From contig CM069433.1 in NCBI GenBank assembly GCA_035610365.1, forward strand, positions 177,770,882 to 177,834,881: a stretch of DNA of 64,000 nucleotides, read 5' to 3'. Position numbers and translations under genes: made by a program. Origin of the DNA: Aquatica leii. Taxonomy: Eukaryota; Arthropoda; Insecta; Coleoptera; Lampyridae. Each line of letters starts with the position of its first letter. The first letter of the stretch is position 1. The notes beneath the pieces were generated by a model. The model was not told the origin of the DNA and made no database searches. It saw only the letters and a program-made list of their open reading frames with translations. This document shows positions 45,189-54,913 of the stretch, one piece after another.

Positions 45189-45955
45189 ATGGGTTTGAAT
45201 ACATTTTCTGTAGGTCATTTACAACAGAGATATACTTACAAATGCATATTTGAACTGACGGAAATCCATTTCTTAGGAGTACGAGTATCATCAGATGGTA
45301 TCACTCCCCTAAAAAAAAGTTGCTGTAAAAGAAAGCTTACACTTTCCAAGACGTCGAAAGAATTGCAGAATTTTTTTGGAATTGTAAATTACTGTCGCAT
45401 ATGGTCACCAAAAGCAGCTGCAACCACAAAATGCTTTGTTAAAGCCAACACAGCCATTGGAGGGATTCTACACTTTCGGATGAACAAGAAGCATACAAGC
45501 AGCTAGTACACCTGAAGCTTGAGAATAAATACAGCTTTTCCAGATAAGTAGCTCCATTGTCTTCATCATGTTATGGTATGAGACAACAAACGGTAATAGG
45601 CTTTACATATCACCGCAGTTTTTAAGAAATCTGGTCAAACTGGTTTACAACTTAGCACATCCTAGGATAAGACACACTGTAAAACAAGTCACCCAAAAAC
45701 ATTTGTGGCTCAATATGAAAAAAGAAACGGCGAGATGGGTTAAATAATGCATGAGTTGCCATAAAGCAAAGGTTCACAGACATACTAAAGCTTCTCTTGG
45801 TACCTTCCAAGACACAGATACTCGTTTTACTTAGATATTGTGGGTCCAATTCCACTTTCGCAGGATTTCTAATACATGCTGGCAATGATAAACCGTTTCA
45901 ATCGTTGGCCAGAAGCAATTTCAATTAGAAATATTGCAGCCGAGATCTGTGTCCG
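45189..45955 (+). pseudogene. gypsy-3 RT C-part and integrase, broken
   Basis: RT end: CIFELTEIHFLGVRVSSDGI, ELQNFFGIVNYCRIW and SPKAAATTKCF. Integrase: LAHPRIRHTVKQVTQKHLWL, TARWVK*CMSCHKAKVHRHT (zinc finger), LGTFQDTDTRF, ILWVQFHF, and in another frame DRFNRWPEAISIRNIAAEI. It ends at the rosa-2 junction near 45955; RNase H and the rest of the integrase are missing. Confidence 0.85.
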
Positions 45956-46840
45956 AGGAGGATCAGGAAGACAGCAAGAACGGTAGAGCTGGAAGAGGAT
46001 GTGCTAGACATGATTGAAGAAGATCGAGCTACTTCTACTCAAAAAATTGCTGACGCTTTGGATGTAAGTAACGGGACTATTTGGCACATTCTGAAGGAAA
46101 ATTTGTTGTATACATTCCATATACAACGCGTTCAAGCACTTCTTCCTGCTGATTTCCCTCCTCGCATTGCATTCTGTCAATGGCTTTTGCACAAAATGGT
46201 TCAAATCCCTCAACTCCTGATGTTGATTCTGTTCACCGATGAAGCGAATTTTTCAACAAATGCAATACGGAATTTCGATAATAACCATGTACGGTACGAA
46301 AATCCACATGAAATTGTTGAAGATCGTTTTCAACATCAGTTTTCTTTGAACGTTTAGCTTGGGATTGTGGGTGACTGCCTAATTGGACCGGTATTTTTAC
46401 CAGGGAGACTTACCGGAGAGGTGTATCGCAACTTTTTGGAAAACACGCTCCCTTGATTTCTTGAGAACGTACCATTAGCAATTAGAGATGCAATGTGGTA
46501 TATGCACGATGGCGCACCAGCCCACTTTTGTCAAGTAGCTCGTGATTTCTTAACACAAGCATACGGAAATCGCTGAATTGGCCGATGTGGACCTCACTTA
46601 TGGCCTGCACGATCCCCGGACTTAAATCCCCTGGATTTTTTCCTGTGGGGCCATTTGAAGTCCTTGGTGTACGCTACTCCATTGGAAAACGTAGAAGACT
46701 TAAGAAATCGAATCATTGCTGGGTGCAATTCAATTAAAACTGATCCTGGTGTTTTTGAGTGAGTTCGCCAGTCAATGAGAAGAAGATTAGATTCTTGCAT
46801 CCGAGCTCGAGCTTTGAATAAAACCCTTGTTCTTTAAAAT
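45956..46840 (+). pseudogene. rosa-2: decayed DD41D mariner transposase
   Basis: Homologous to rosa-1 but diverged: DMIEEDRATSTQKIADALDV, LFTDEANFSTNA (first Asp), LGIVGDCLIGPVFLPGRLTG, MHDGAPAHF (second Asp) and ARSPDLNPLDFFLWGHLKSL (third Asp, 41 residues after the second). Stops at LNV*LG, TLP*FLE, GNR*IG and VFE*VRQ. It abuts gypsy-3 integrase on the left, with no clear terminal repeat. Confidence 0.87.
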
Positions 46841-46849
46841 TTTTTTCTG

Positions 46850-47283
46850 TAATAAATGGACATGCACTAAAATGTTTTTTTTACTGTAAAACGGTAAGTC
46901 GTACGATAAAATATTGAAAGAGCTTTTTTCTTCACAATTAAACAAAGAATGAAAAAATATTTTTATTTTTAGAGAAATCAGCGGCGTCCTATTTTTTTCT
47001 TAAAAAATAGACTGTGACGTGCCAGTACGCGCAACTGGTACGACTGAAATATCGTGTTGTATTGCAAAGTATGTGTCTCCCACAGCTATTAACACGCCTA
47101 AAATCTCATTATGATGTCTCAAGCCGTTTTGGAAAAATCTAGTTTTTACTTTTTTTTTTAATTAAACTTCAACACGCTGTAGATCGGTAACGAAGAGTTT
47201 GTGGAACTATGTTTATAGAAACTTTTTTGTATAAAATGACCTGGGCAATCACCCCCTTTAATATTGCCGCGTCTTTTTTAAAC
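46850..47283. other. 3' remnant of rosa-2 and spacer
   Basis: AT-rich. A palindrome-like GACGTGCCAGTACGCGCAACTGGTAC segment (split: GTGCCAGTAC and AACTGGTAC) lies near 47020. The end of rosa-2 could not be fixed. Confidence 0.4.
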
Positions 47284-47293
47284 ACCCTTCATA

Positions 47294-47330
47294 ACAACAG
47301 GTGATAGAGGAGAACCCATAGCAGCACCAG
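47294..47330 (-). repeat. Inverted 37-bp scrap of PLE B RT at its 5' edge
   Basis: Reads on the minus strand as the GAAMGSPLSPVV-coding segment, identical to 49331-49367. Likely a by-product of template switching during insertion. Confidence 0.9.
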
Positions 47331-48077
47331 TCCCTGTTCTTGTGGTTTAGTCTACATTGGTGAAACCGGTCGTTCCGTCATTACTCGCATTTCAGAACAT
47401 GATCGTTGTATAAGGAAAAGGTATACTTCCAAGTCTGCGGTCGCTGAACATCATTTTACTACAGGTCACAAGATAGATTTTGATAATGTTTCGTTGATTG
47501 CCAAATCTCCATTCTTTTTCAACAGGAAATTCAGAGAAAGCATAGAAATCATCAAACACCCCAATAACTTCAATCGCGATCATGGTTTCGAACTATCCCC
47601 TCTTTGGTTCCCGGTTATTAGTCATTTAACAAAAACACGCCCCCTAGCAACCGTAACCCAATCAGGGTCGAGCTTAATCATCCGTGACGATCCTGTTCCT
47701 TTAAATACGGAGACTATTTCTTCTTAAGTCACTTCTACCTAGTTTAGAATCTGGCTTGGTTCACAAGTTGATTACCTAACTCGGTAGTGGTTCTTTGTTA
47801 GATTTTCGTTTGCTTTTTCAGGTTATCGTTTTCTTTCTTACCTTTTCATAGTTTAGGTTATGGCTTGTTTTACAAGTGGATAACCTAACTTTTGAGAAGT
47901 TCTTAGTTAGATTTCGATTGCTTGTTTGAGTTTTGCGATTTATCTCACGCCCTGATGAAGCCCCTTACGAAAGTGGGCGAAACGTTGGCAGCTTCGGTTG
48001 CAACTATGACACGGTCCAAACCCGGAAGACTTTCTAATGTTAGTATAGATTCCGGCCGTGGAAGCCTTCGCTATTAC
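47331..48077 (+). repeat. PLE B upstream pseudo-LTR
   Basis: 747 bp. The first part encodes the end of the GIY-YIG domain in intact frame (FNRKFRESIEIIKHP, FELSPLWFPVISHL, up to NTETISS and a stop at 47725-47727). The last part holds the hammerhead and the start of the ORF. Confidence 0.92.
47949..47989 (+). ncRNA. PLE B hammerhead ribozyme, upstream pseudo-LTR
   Basis: GCC, CTGATGA (47952-47958), stem II GCCC/GGGC with a long loop, GAAA (47979-47982), CGUU with expected cleavage after U47986, then GGC pairing with GCC. Stem III is the loop-less palindrome ACGU. The ATG at 47955-47957 inside CUGAUGA opens the PLE reading frame (MKPLTKVGETLAAS). Confidence 0.82.
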
Positions 48078-48437
48078 ATTAACAATCTCTACGGGGAGAA
48101 TATTTCTTCTAAAACCTCCGTATTTTCCAAACTTCGCCACAAACTCGTCAAACTTTTGTGCAATTTAACCTTTCTTAGTCGCTGTCGTGACCACAACATC
48201 ATTCCTGCATTCCTCAAAATTAAGTTCCACATTCAGACACGTTCTTCTAAAAACATCTTACACCGTGCTAGTCTAGCGTTGATACGCGAACGGATTAAGC
48301 AAACTAGGCGAGAGTTAGACACCATTTCGAAACAACTCTTTTACCTTCATCTTGAGTTGGCCAACACTCTATCCCCGGATGATTGGAAATTCTTTGACAA
48401 CATTACTTACCAGCAGTCTGGAATCCAAGAATCGTAA
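47955..48437 (+). CDS. PLE B N-terminal ORF segment
   Basis: Starts at the ATG inside the ribozyme: MKPLTKVGETLAASVATMTR. The equivalent frame in the downstream pseudo-LTR has an in-frame TAA just before this ATG, which favours this start. The segment is basic and helical (KLRHKLVKLLCNLTFLSRCR, ASLALIRERIKQTRRELDTI) as in PLE N-terminal extensions, and ends DWKFFDNITYQQSGIQES. The main RT frame is one base out, overlapping from 48352; similarity to PLE architecture implies the two were once one protein, with a frameshift near 48410. Confidence 0.75.
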   Translation: MKPLTKVGETLAASVATMTRSKPGRLSNVSIDSGRGSLRYYINNLYGENISSKTSVFSKLRHKLVKLLCNLTFLSRCRDHNIIPAFLKIKFHIQTRSSKNILHRASLALIRERIKQTRRELDTISKQLFYLHLELANTLSPDDWKFFDNITYQQSGIQES

Positions 48438-50271
48438 AGTTTCTTCTACTACTAACTCAGTAAAGACGGTTGTCAATTTATCTAGTTTGGTTCTCACTTC
48501 AGAACAGGAATCGGTGCTCTCTAAGGGTTTGAATTTTGCGGTTGTTCCTAAACGTATTCCTAAAGAAGATATTCTATGTGCTGTTGAGTCTTCTATAAGA
48601 CATCTTCCTCGCCACATCTCAGATCCCAATCGTATTAACACTGGCAAAATCCTTGAATCATCTAAAATTCCTAAATCCAACATTTCTAAGTCGGAAGAGT
48701 CAGCTCTAAAAAGTCTTCGTAAGAACCCTGATATTATTGTTCTTCCAGCCGACAAGGGCAACGCCACTGTAGTTTTGAACCAAATTGATTATGTTACGAA
48801 AATCCATTCTATTTTGTCTGAGGAAACTTACTCTCTTCTAACCCATAACCCCACTTCGAGGATTGAACGCGAGGTTAGCCAAATCATCAAATCTTCCAAT
48901 CTACCTTCTGAAACTAAACGTCGACTTACCCCATCAGATTCTAAACCACCTCGTCTATACGGACTTCCCAAAATTCACAAACAAGGTATTCCTTTTCGAC
49001 CTATCGTCAGTACTATCCAATCTCCTACTTACAAGCTAGCCAAGTTCTTGTCCAACATTCTTTGCGAATTTACAGGTAAAACCTCTTCTCACATCCTCAA
49101 CTCTCAGCATTTTATTCAACGTCTAGAAACTATAAAACTTGAACCCCAAGATCTTCTCGTGAGCTTCGATGTTACTTCACTTTTTACTAAAGTTCCTATT
49201 AAGGATTCGCTTATTATCATCAAACAGATTCTGTCTCAACAGGGCAAGGACTTGAGTTTGGTTCCTCTTATTGAAAAGTGTCTATCCTCTACTTACTTCC
49301 AATTTGATAATAAGTTTTACGAACAAGTTTCTGGTGCTGCTATGGGTTCTCCTCTATCACCTGTTGTAGCTAACATTTTTATGGAATCCTTTGAAACGGT
49401 TGCTTTGGAATCATCAATATTAAAACCTAAAGTGTGGTTTAGATATGTTGACGACACGTTTATTGTTTGGTCTCATGGTCATCTTGAATTGTCTAAGTTT
49501 CTTGATCATCTTAACAATCAACACTTAGATATCAAATTTACTATGGAAATCGAAAGTAATGGTTCTCTTCCATTTCTTGACGTTCTTGTGACTCGTAAGC
49601 CCGACGGACTTCTAGGCCATTCTGTTTATCGCAAACCCACCCATACGGACAGATACCTTCATGCTTCGTCTCATCATCATCCTGCACAGAAACGTTCTGT
49701 CATTGAATCTTTGGTCCATCGTGCCTTTTCTATTTGTCAACCTGAGAATCTAGACTCAGAACTCCGTCATCTTACTAGAACCTTAGTGAACAATGGTTAT
49801 GTAAAACGAGATATTCATAGAGTTATTAATCGTCATTTACATCCACGTACTCGATTACCAAAGGACATTTCTACTCCCGAATCCAACCCGAAATTGGCCT
49901 TTTTACCCTACATTCACAAGGTTACAGATCAAATAGGGAAACTCCTTCGTAAGAATGGTATTAAACCCATATTCAACTCGACAGGCAAAATCTCTCAGAT
50001 TCTTCCTTCTCCCAAAGACAAATTTCCTACACTTTCATCTCAAGGTGTATACCAAATTCCCTGTTCTTGTGGTTTAGTCTACATTGGTGAAACCGGTCGT
50101 TCCGTCATTACTCGCATTTCAGAACATGATCGTTGTATAAGGAAAAGGTATACTTCCAAGTCTGCGGTCGCTGAACATCATTTTACTACAGGTCACAAGA
50201 TAGATTTTGATAATGTTTCGTTGATTGCCAAATCTCCATTCTTTTCAACAGGAAATTCAGAGAAAGCATAG
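48352..50271 (+). CDS. PLE B reverse transcriptase with GIY-YIG endonuclease
   Basis: 639 codons without a stop. N-terminal PLE block NLSSLVLTSEQESVLSKGLN, then ADKGNATVVLNQIDY, PPRLYGLPKIHKQGIPFRPI, SFDVTSLFTKVPI (catalytic Asp), GAAMGSPLSPVVANIFMESF, FRYVDDTFIVW near residue 365 (YVDD) and NGSLPFLDVLV. GIY-YIG domain from about residue 564: GVYQIPCSCGLVYIGETGRS, TRISEH. The last codons (FSTGNSEKA) are out of frame because one T is missing at 50242-50245; the upstream pseudo-LTR keeps the longer end. The first 20 or so codons before LESKNRK are probably not native. Confidence 0.93.
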   Translation: MSWPTLYPRMIGNSLTTLLTSSLESKNRKVSSTTNSVKTVVNLSSLVLTSEQESVLSKGLNFAVVPKRIPKEDILCAVESSIRHLPRHISDPNRINTGKILESSKIPKSNISKSEESALKSLRKNPDIIVLPADKGNATVVLNQIDYVTKIHSILSEETYSLLTHNPTSRIEREVSQIIKSSNLPSETKRRLTPSDSKPPRLYGLPKIHKQGIPFRPIVSTIQSPTYKLAKFLSNILCEFTGKTSSHILNSQHFIQRLETIKLEPQDLLVSFDVTSLFTKVPIKDSLIIIKQILSQQGKDLSLVPLIEKCLSSTYFQFDNKFYEQVSGAAMGSPLSPVVANIFMESFETVALESSILKPKVWFRYVDDTFIVWSHGHLELSKFLDHLNNQHLDIKFTMEIESNGSLPFLDVLVTRKPDGLLGHSVYRKPTHTDRYLHASSHHHPAQKRSVIESLVHRAFSICQPENLDSELRHLTRTLVNNGYVKRDIHRVINRHLHPRTRLPKDISTPESNPKLAFLPYIHKVTDQIGKLLRKNGIKPIFNSTGKISQILPSPKDKFPTLSSQGVYQIPCSCGLVYIGETGRSVITRISEHDRCIRKRYTSKSAVAEHHFTTGHKIDFDNVSLIAKSPFFSTGNSEKA

Positions 50272-50803
50272 AAATCATCAAACACCCCAATAACTTCAAT
50301 CGCGATCATGGTTTCGAACTATCCCCTCTTTGGTTCCCGGTTATTAGTCATTTAACAAAAACACGCCCCCTAGCAACCGTAACCCAATCAGGGTCGAGCT
50401 TAATCATCCGTGACGATCCTGTTCCTTTAAATACGGAGACTATTTCTTCTTAAGTCACTTCTACCTAGTTTAGAATCTGGCTTGGTTCACAAGTTGATTA
50501 CCTAACTCGGTAGTGGTTCTTTGTTAGATTTTCGTTTGCTTTTTCAGGTTATCGTTTTCTTTCTTACCTTTTCATAGTTTAGGTTATGGCTTGTTTTACA
50601 AGTGGATAACCTAACTTTTGAGAAGTTCTTAGTTAGATTTCGATTGCTTGTTTGAGTTTTGCGATTAATCTCACGCCCTGATGAAGCCCCTTACGAAAGT
50701 GGGCGAAACGTTGGCAGCTTCGGTTGCAACTATGACACGGTCCAAACCCGGAAGACTTTCTAATGTTAGTATAGATTCCGGCCGTGGAAGCCTTCGCTAT
50801 TAC
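50058..50803 (+). repeat. PLE B downstream pseudo-LTR
   Basis: 746 bp, two differences from the upstream copy. Holds the truncated nuclease end and a second intact hammerhead. Confidence 0.92.
50675..50715 (+). ncRNA. PLE B hammerhead ribozyme, downstream pseudo-LTR
   Basis: Identical to the motif at 47949-47989 and 2726 bp downstream of it in the same orientation. A transcript covering both would contain two ribozymes whose ACGU stems can pair, and cleavage at both would release a unit-length RNA. Confidence 0.82.
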
Positions 50804-51008
50804 CCTTCATATATAATTATTATTAGTGTCGTTCCCACTAGAAAAGGTGGTAGTGTAGCGACCTCTAACATGTAGTTGCGAAAACATCTTAACCGCCACA
50901 CGACGCGCAGGAGTAGTAAAACGAAACAAAAACGACTACATGCGGTTAAGTTTTTTACGACTAAATAATTCTTAAGATTTAGACCAAGTTTTTTTAAAAT
51001 TTTTTAAT

Positions 51009-51289
51009 TACGTTTATTTTTTACATAAATGGCAACGTTTCGGTTTTTATTAAAACCATATTCATGCCAATTAATTGAATTATTCAAACATATACAATAA
51101 AAATATTGAAACTATAAAATTAACACCACATACATTCCAAAACAGTTTTATACTACTGAATGAATGTGTGTGGTGTAATTTTATAGTTTCAATATTTTTA
51201 TTGTACATGTTTTAACAATTTAATTAATTGGCAGAAATATGGTTTGAATAAAAACCGAAACGTCGCCATATATGTAAATAATAAACGTA
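51009..51289. repeat. PLE-type foldback with decayed hammerheads
   Basis: Inverted repeat of about 130-bp arms centred near 51149. Each arm carries GGC, a changed CTGAAGA, a GGTTTT/AAAACC stem, GAAAC, GTY and GCC (51031-51068 on minus, 51230-51267 on plus). The core bases are mutated in both arms. No coding part. A different pseudo-LTR lineage from PLE A. Confidence 0.65.
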
Positions 51290-52094
51290 TTTCAAAAAGA
51301 AAAAAAATTAAATAATTTTGTCTAAATCCTGGAAATTATTTAGTCATAAAGTTAATAATTCAAATATTAAATCTGTATTATGTATAATTATTATATTCTA
51401 GCAAAAACTTTAAGACGTCTTGTGTTGTATTTGTACGTTATTAAAAAAAAATACAAAGCGTGATCTCAAACTAATGTTACACCTATACAATATACACGTA
51501 TGTTTCCAAATTACTTATATTAAATTTTTGAAGATAAACAAGTTTAATTAGTTCTAACTGAATACTGCGTTCTAGATTTTAGTATTAACAGATGTTTTTA
51601 AGTATAATGTATTTAATATCTAATTAAATACGTTTCTTATTATGGTTATTAAAAGTCTTAAATTTTTAATAAATAATTATTATTGTAGATGTGTATACGA
51701 AAACTGTAGTTACATGTAGAAAGAATGTAATATTATTCTTTACAAAAACAAATAATAATTTTAATTGCTGTCTTATTTTACTTTTTACATAATGGTTACC
51801 ATCTGTTTTATTTGCAACTTTGACGCAGTGTCAACATATAACATTTTTAAATTCTTGATTAAATGCATATTAAACACTATTACAAATATTTTACCAAATA
51901 TTGTGAGAATGTAAGTGTAAAACTTTATTAACCTAATTTTATTACAAAGGTAGTTTTCGTTACCTGAGCTACGAATATTTGTTTAGCTACTCGAATTAAC
52001 CTGTGTTTTTAGAACTTCGCATCACACTACTCAGACAGCATAGTGTTTGTTTATGCTGTTACGATCAGAAAAAGTTACAAGTGATTCGACAAAT
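51290..52094. other. AT-rich spacer, possibly gypsy-5 leader
   Basis: No LTR or primer site for gypsy-5 was recognised here. Confidence 0.4.
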
Positions 52095-52550
52095 ATGGCA
52101 GAAAATCAACCACAACAGTTAGTTATGACAGTTGAGATGATTCAGAATTTAATCCAAGGGATTCAAGTAAATAATTAATAGAACATTCTAACTGCGAGTA
52201 CTGCAAATTTCTCTGCATGTAAAGGAAGGTTTAATGGTAATTCAAAGTGACATGGTGTACTTTGAAAAATGAGAATTAGAGAAAAAATTACTCGCGATAA
52301 AATAAACTGATTCAAAGAATTGATCGAGTCTGCACGTGTCATTGAACAAACTTTCTCTGAAATTCCAAGTAGATCGACTGACTCTACAAAAAATAATATG
52401 CCTTACCATAGCCATCAGAATTATATTCGTAAACCTAAATAATGTGTTTATTGTAAAACTATGGACTCGTTAAGGATGAATGTAAAAAGCTATTACGCAT
52501 ACTTTCCGAGTCTTCCAGTGTTACAGAGAATCAGTAACATGTGAATAATG
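52095..52550 (+). pseudogene. gypsy-5 Gag fragment
   Basis: ATG at 52095 (MAENQPQQLVMTVEMIQNLI), then SARVIEQTFSEIPSRSTDST and a knuckle remnant CVYCKT followed by NECK-like residues. Stops are present. The frame LLRILSESSSVTENQ leads to the gypsy-4 insertion and would resume at 59168 with LVTTVKFRVMDANCSKG, separated by the AATG target duplication. Confidence 0.72.
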
Positions 52551-53480
52551 TGTAGTGTAAGGTTCAATAGGGAAGTCCCAAAAATTTTATAACTGTGTTT
52601 TACAACTCAAAAATGTAAAAATACTAAGTCACATTAGACCAACGAAACAATTTTTGGAAAATATCACTTAACGGCTTCAAAATATCCATAAACAGTTTAA
52701 ATATTTTACGCGCAAAGTAAAACGTTTTTAATTGGCTTCACGTCAGTAGCTCGCTAAAATATTTAATTTGCGTACTTGCATTAAGGAAGGCTCGTAAATA
52801 GTGGCGTATATTTCACTTACTTATTCTTTTAGTATTGTTTCTAATCTGCAACATTGAAACGGTGTTTCAAAAAGCTGACAGATACAATTTTACCACGTAT
52901 TGATGTATAAATGTTATATGAACTTATTCATTTTACGTCCAGTTTTTCTGGTATTTCAACAGTTCGGTAAACTTAAATTTATAAGATAATTATAATATTT
53001 AGACAAACTTCTATTTTACAATCAACGCAAATTCTCTAAATATGCATTTATATTTATTGAAGGATACAGTAACAAACCGACAAAGATTCAAGCACCAAAA
53101 AATGTGCGAAAGTGTCTTAAAAACAGTCCATTTTACACATTTTCTCGCACTTTTATTATCTTATGTAATAGAATTAATTAAAAGAAAAACTGAATCATAA
53201 ACTTTACATACATACAAGTGAAAACATTGAGAAAATTTTGTCTCAAAGACCAACTTCTATAGCCTACGTACCTACGGTTTACAATACGGGTTACAAATAT
53301 TAATTTAATTGATTTGTGCAAAAAAGTCATTTTTGACAATACCTTCTTTATTGAAACACAAAATTGATACCATTGTTTATATGAACCGGGAACGACATTG
53401 AATCAAGGGCATGTATTATTAGTTAATTCAATCTTCTTTGTTTAGGAGGGGCATGTAAAACCACTTTAATTTATTTTTGT

Positions 53481-53519
53481 GGCAACGTTTCGTGCTGAAG
53501 GTTAGCACTTCATCAGGCC
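53481..53519 (-). ncRNA. PLE-4 hammerhead ribozyme, left arm
   Basis: Minus strand: GGC, CTGATGA, stem II GTGCT/AGCAC with a seven-base loop, GAAAC, GTT and GCC. Core intact; stem III is the ACGU palindrome. Confidence 0.78.
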
Positions 53520-53565
53520 AACTATAATTTATTAAACTCGTAAATCAACACATAGTAACAACAAA

Positions 53566-53853
53566 ATGAAAAAGTTTCAAACTAAACAGAAGCTAAAAAA
53601 TCGGATGGCCAACCATAAATATGATTGTAGCACAAAAAAAGGCGATACAGCTTTGGCCGTACATCATATAGACACGGTACACAATTTCAATTTTATCAAT
53701 CCCACAATTCTAGATGTGGAAAACAACTTGAAAAAGCGTTTAGTTTCCGAAATGCTATACATCAATATATATAATAATAATATTAATTTTAACAACGATA
53801 CCAACAATTTAAGCAGCGTTTATAATAATTTAATATCCAAAATTGTGAGATAA
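53566..53853 (+). pseudogene. PLE-4 GIY-YIG C-terminal fragment
   Basis: 95-codon frame: QTKQKLKNRMANHKYDCSTK, KGDTALAVHHIDTVHNFNFI, DVENNLKKRLVSEMLYINIY and SVYNNLISKIVR with a stop. It is the intact version of the C-terminus of PLE A at 1243-1516. The catalytic start of the domain (YIG) and all RT are missing; the first ATG is just a junction codon. Confidence 0.85.
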
Positions 53854-54181
53854 CTATATAGGTTGGATCTATCGTTATTCAGTTTTGTTTATCTTTTTAT
53901 TCTTATCTTTCCCTTGACATTCATAAATTTTTGATTACACAACATTTGTCAATTGTTTGTTGAACGTTTATGTCCTACGTTATATTAAAATTTTAATTAT
54001 TGACCATTGTATGTTTAATGTTGTATTTATTATTAATTACTAGCTCGTAAAGTTGCCAATGTCCTTGGTCGGTGGATTGATCCACTTGATTTTGTTCTGT
54101 AAGTTTTATGTGTTAAAATTATCTGTTAATTTCATTTTGTTGTTACTATGTGTTGACTTACGAGTTTAATAAATTACAGTT

Positions 54182-54220
54182 GGCCTGATGAAGTGCTAAC
54201 CTTCAGCACGAAACGTTGCC
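54182..54220 (+). ncRNA. PLE-4 hammerhead ribozyme, right arm
   Basis: CTGATGA 54185-54191, stem II GTGCT/AGCAC, GAAA 54210-54213, CGUU with expected cleavage after U54217, stem I GGC/GCC. All core bases canonical. Confidence 0.8.
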
Positions 54221-54913
54221 ACAAAAATAAATTAAGTGGTTTTACATGCCCCTCGAAGAAGATTGAATTAACTAGTAAACACACAGAGGAGGATAAAGAA
54301 TCTTTACCAGGCATGTATTATATAATCTACACTATTTTTAAAATAAAAGAAAAAATCATGGAGATTTGTCCGTAGGATACGTCCAGGTGAAAAAATAAAG
54401 TATTATATGTATTGTTTGTGGACGCGTTTGCCTGAATACAAAGTGCGACTAAAACCTATTCAGTCATAAGCAAAATTAACGAAAACAACAATACAATTAA
54501 AGATATTAAATGTCTCGGTCGGAGGAATCAGCTTCTACTTCAATCATTTGTTATTGGAAAAAAACCGTTTTAGCTCAAGTTGGGTCAAATATAAAATTTA
54601 TGAAATTAGTAGACATACGAAGAAAGTGAAAAAACATCTTGTAGATGTTAGGAGGATGAATGATTTCGCAAAAGAAGCGTTTAATCTAGATAAACCTTTA
54701 GGTTCGAATGAAGCACAGACTGAAGTTGCACGCTACTGACGTCACATTGGTAGTCTCCTTATTAGGTACGTTTTCTAGCCTCGCATTAATAACAAAATTG
54801 TTTTGCTTATAACTCTGTTAATAAAATTTTTTTAATTTTTCTGCAAATGACTTGTATTCTAGGAAGATTAATTTTATCGAATTATGAACAAAATGAAAAG
54901 TGTGAGACTTGCG

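Larger units (their letters stand above)
47284..50811 (+). mobile_element. PLE B: complete, young Penelope-like element with target duplication
   Basis: Element 47294-50803 between ACCCTTCATA repeats (47284-47293 and 50802-50811, two bases shared with the pseudo-LTR end). In order: a 37-bp inverted piece of its own RT (47294-47330 equals the reverse complement of 49331-49367); pseudo-LTR 47331-48077; ORF; pseudo-LTR 50058-50803. The pseudo-LTRs differ by one substitution (TTTATC or TTAATC) and one T of a 5-T run. A tandem-like pseudo-LTR arrangement with an inverted 5' scrap is known for PLEs. Confidence 0.93.
53444..54255 (+). mobile_element. PLE-4: truncated PLE A copy with inverted pseudo-LTR ends
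   Basis: Left arm 53444-53569 (inverted) and right arm 54132-54255 are inverted repeats with GAGGGGCATG and CATGCCCCTC ends. Between them lies the end of a GIY-YIG domain. Outside the arms, TTAGTTAATTCAATCTTCTT (53419-53438) and AAGAAGATTGAATTAACTA (54256-54274) are also inverted copies of each other. Confidence 0.83.
52569..54913. mobile_element. Unclassified TIR element inside the gypsy-4 LTR
   Basis: 2.3 kb that splits the LTR sequence TTCAAT|TCTTCATAACG. Left end AGGGAAGTCCCAAAAATTTT; reverse complement of the right end ACGCAAGTCTCACACTTTTC; about 14 of 20 positions agree, suggesting terminal inverted repeats and a short AT-type target site. Non-repeat contents include a plus-strand fragment near 54510 (MSRSEESASTSIICYWKKTV, LAQVGSNIKFMKLVDIRRK) that reads like the end of a transposon protein. 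It contains PLE-4. Superfamily unknown. Confidence 0.5.

Noticed and set aside
45652-45885. 77-codon minus-strand frame
   Set aside because: It is the reverse of the gypsy-3 integrase region.
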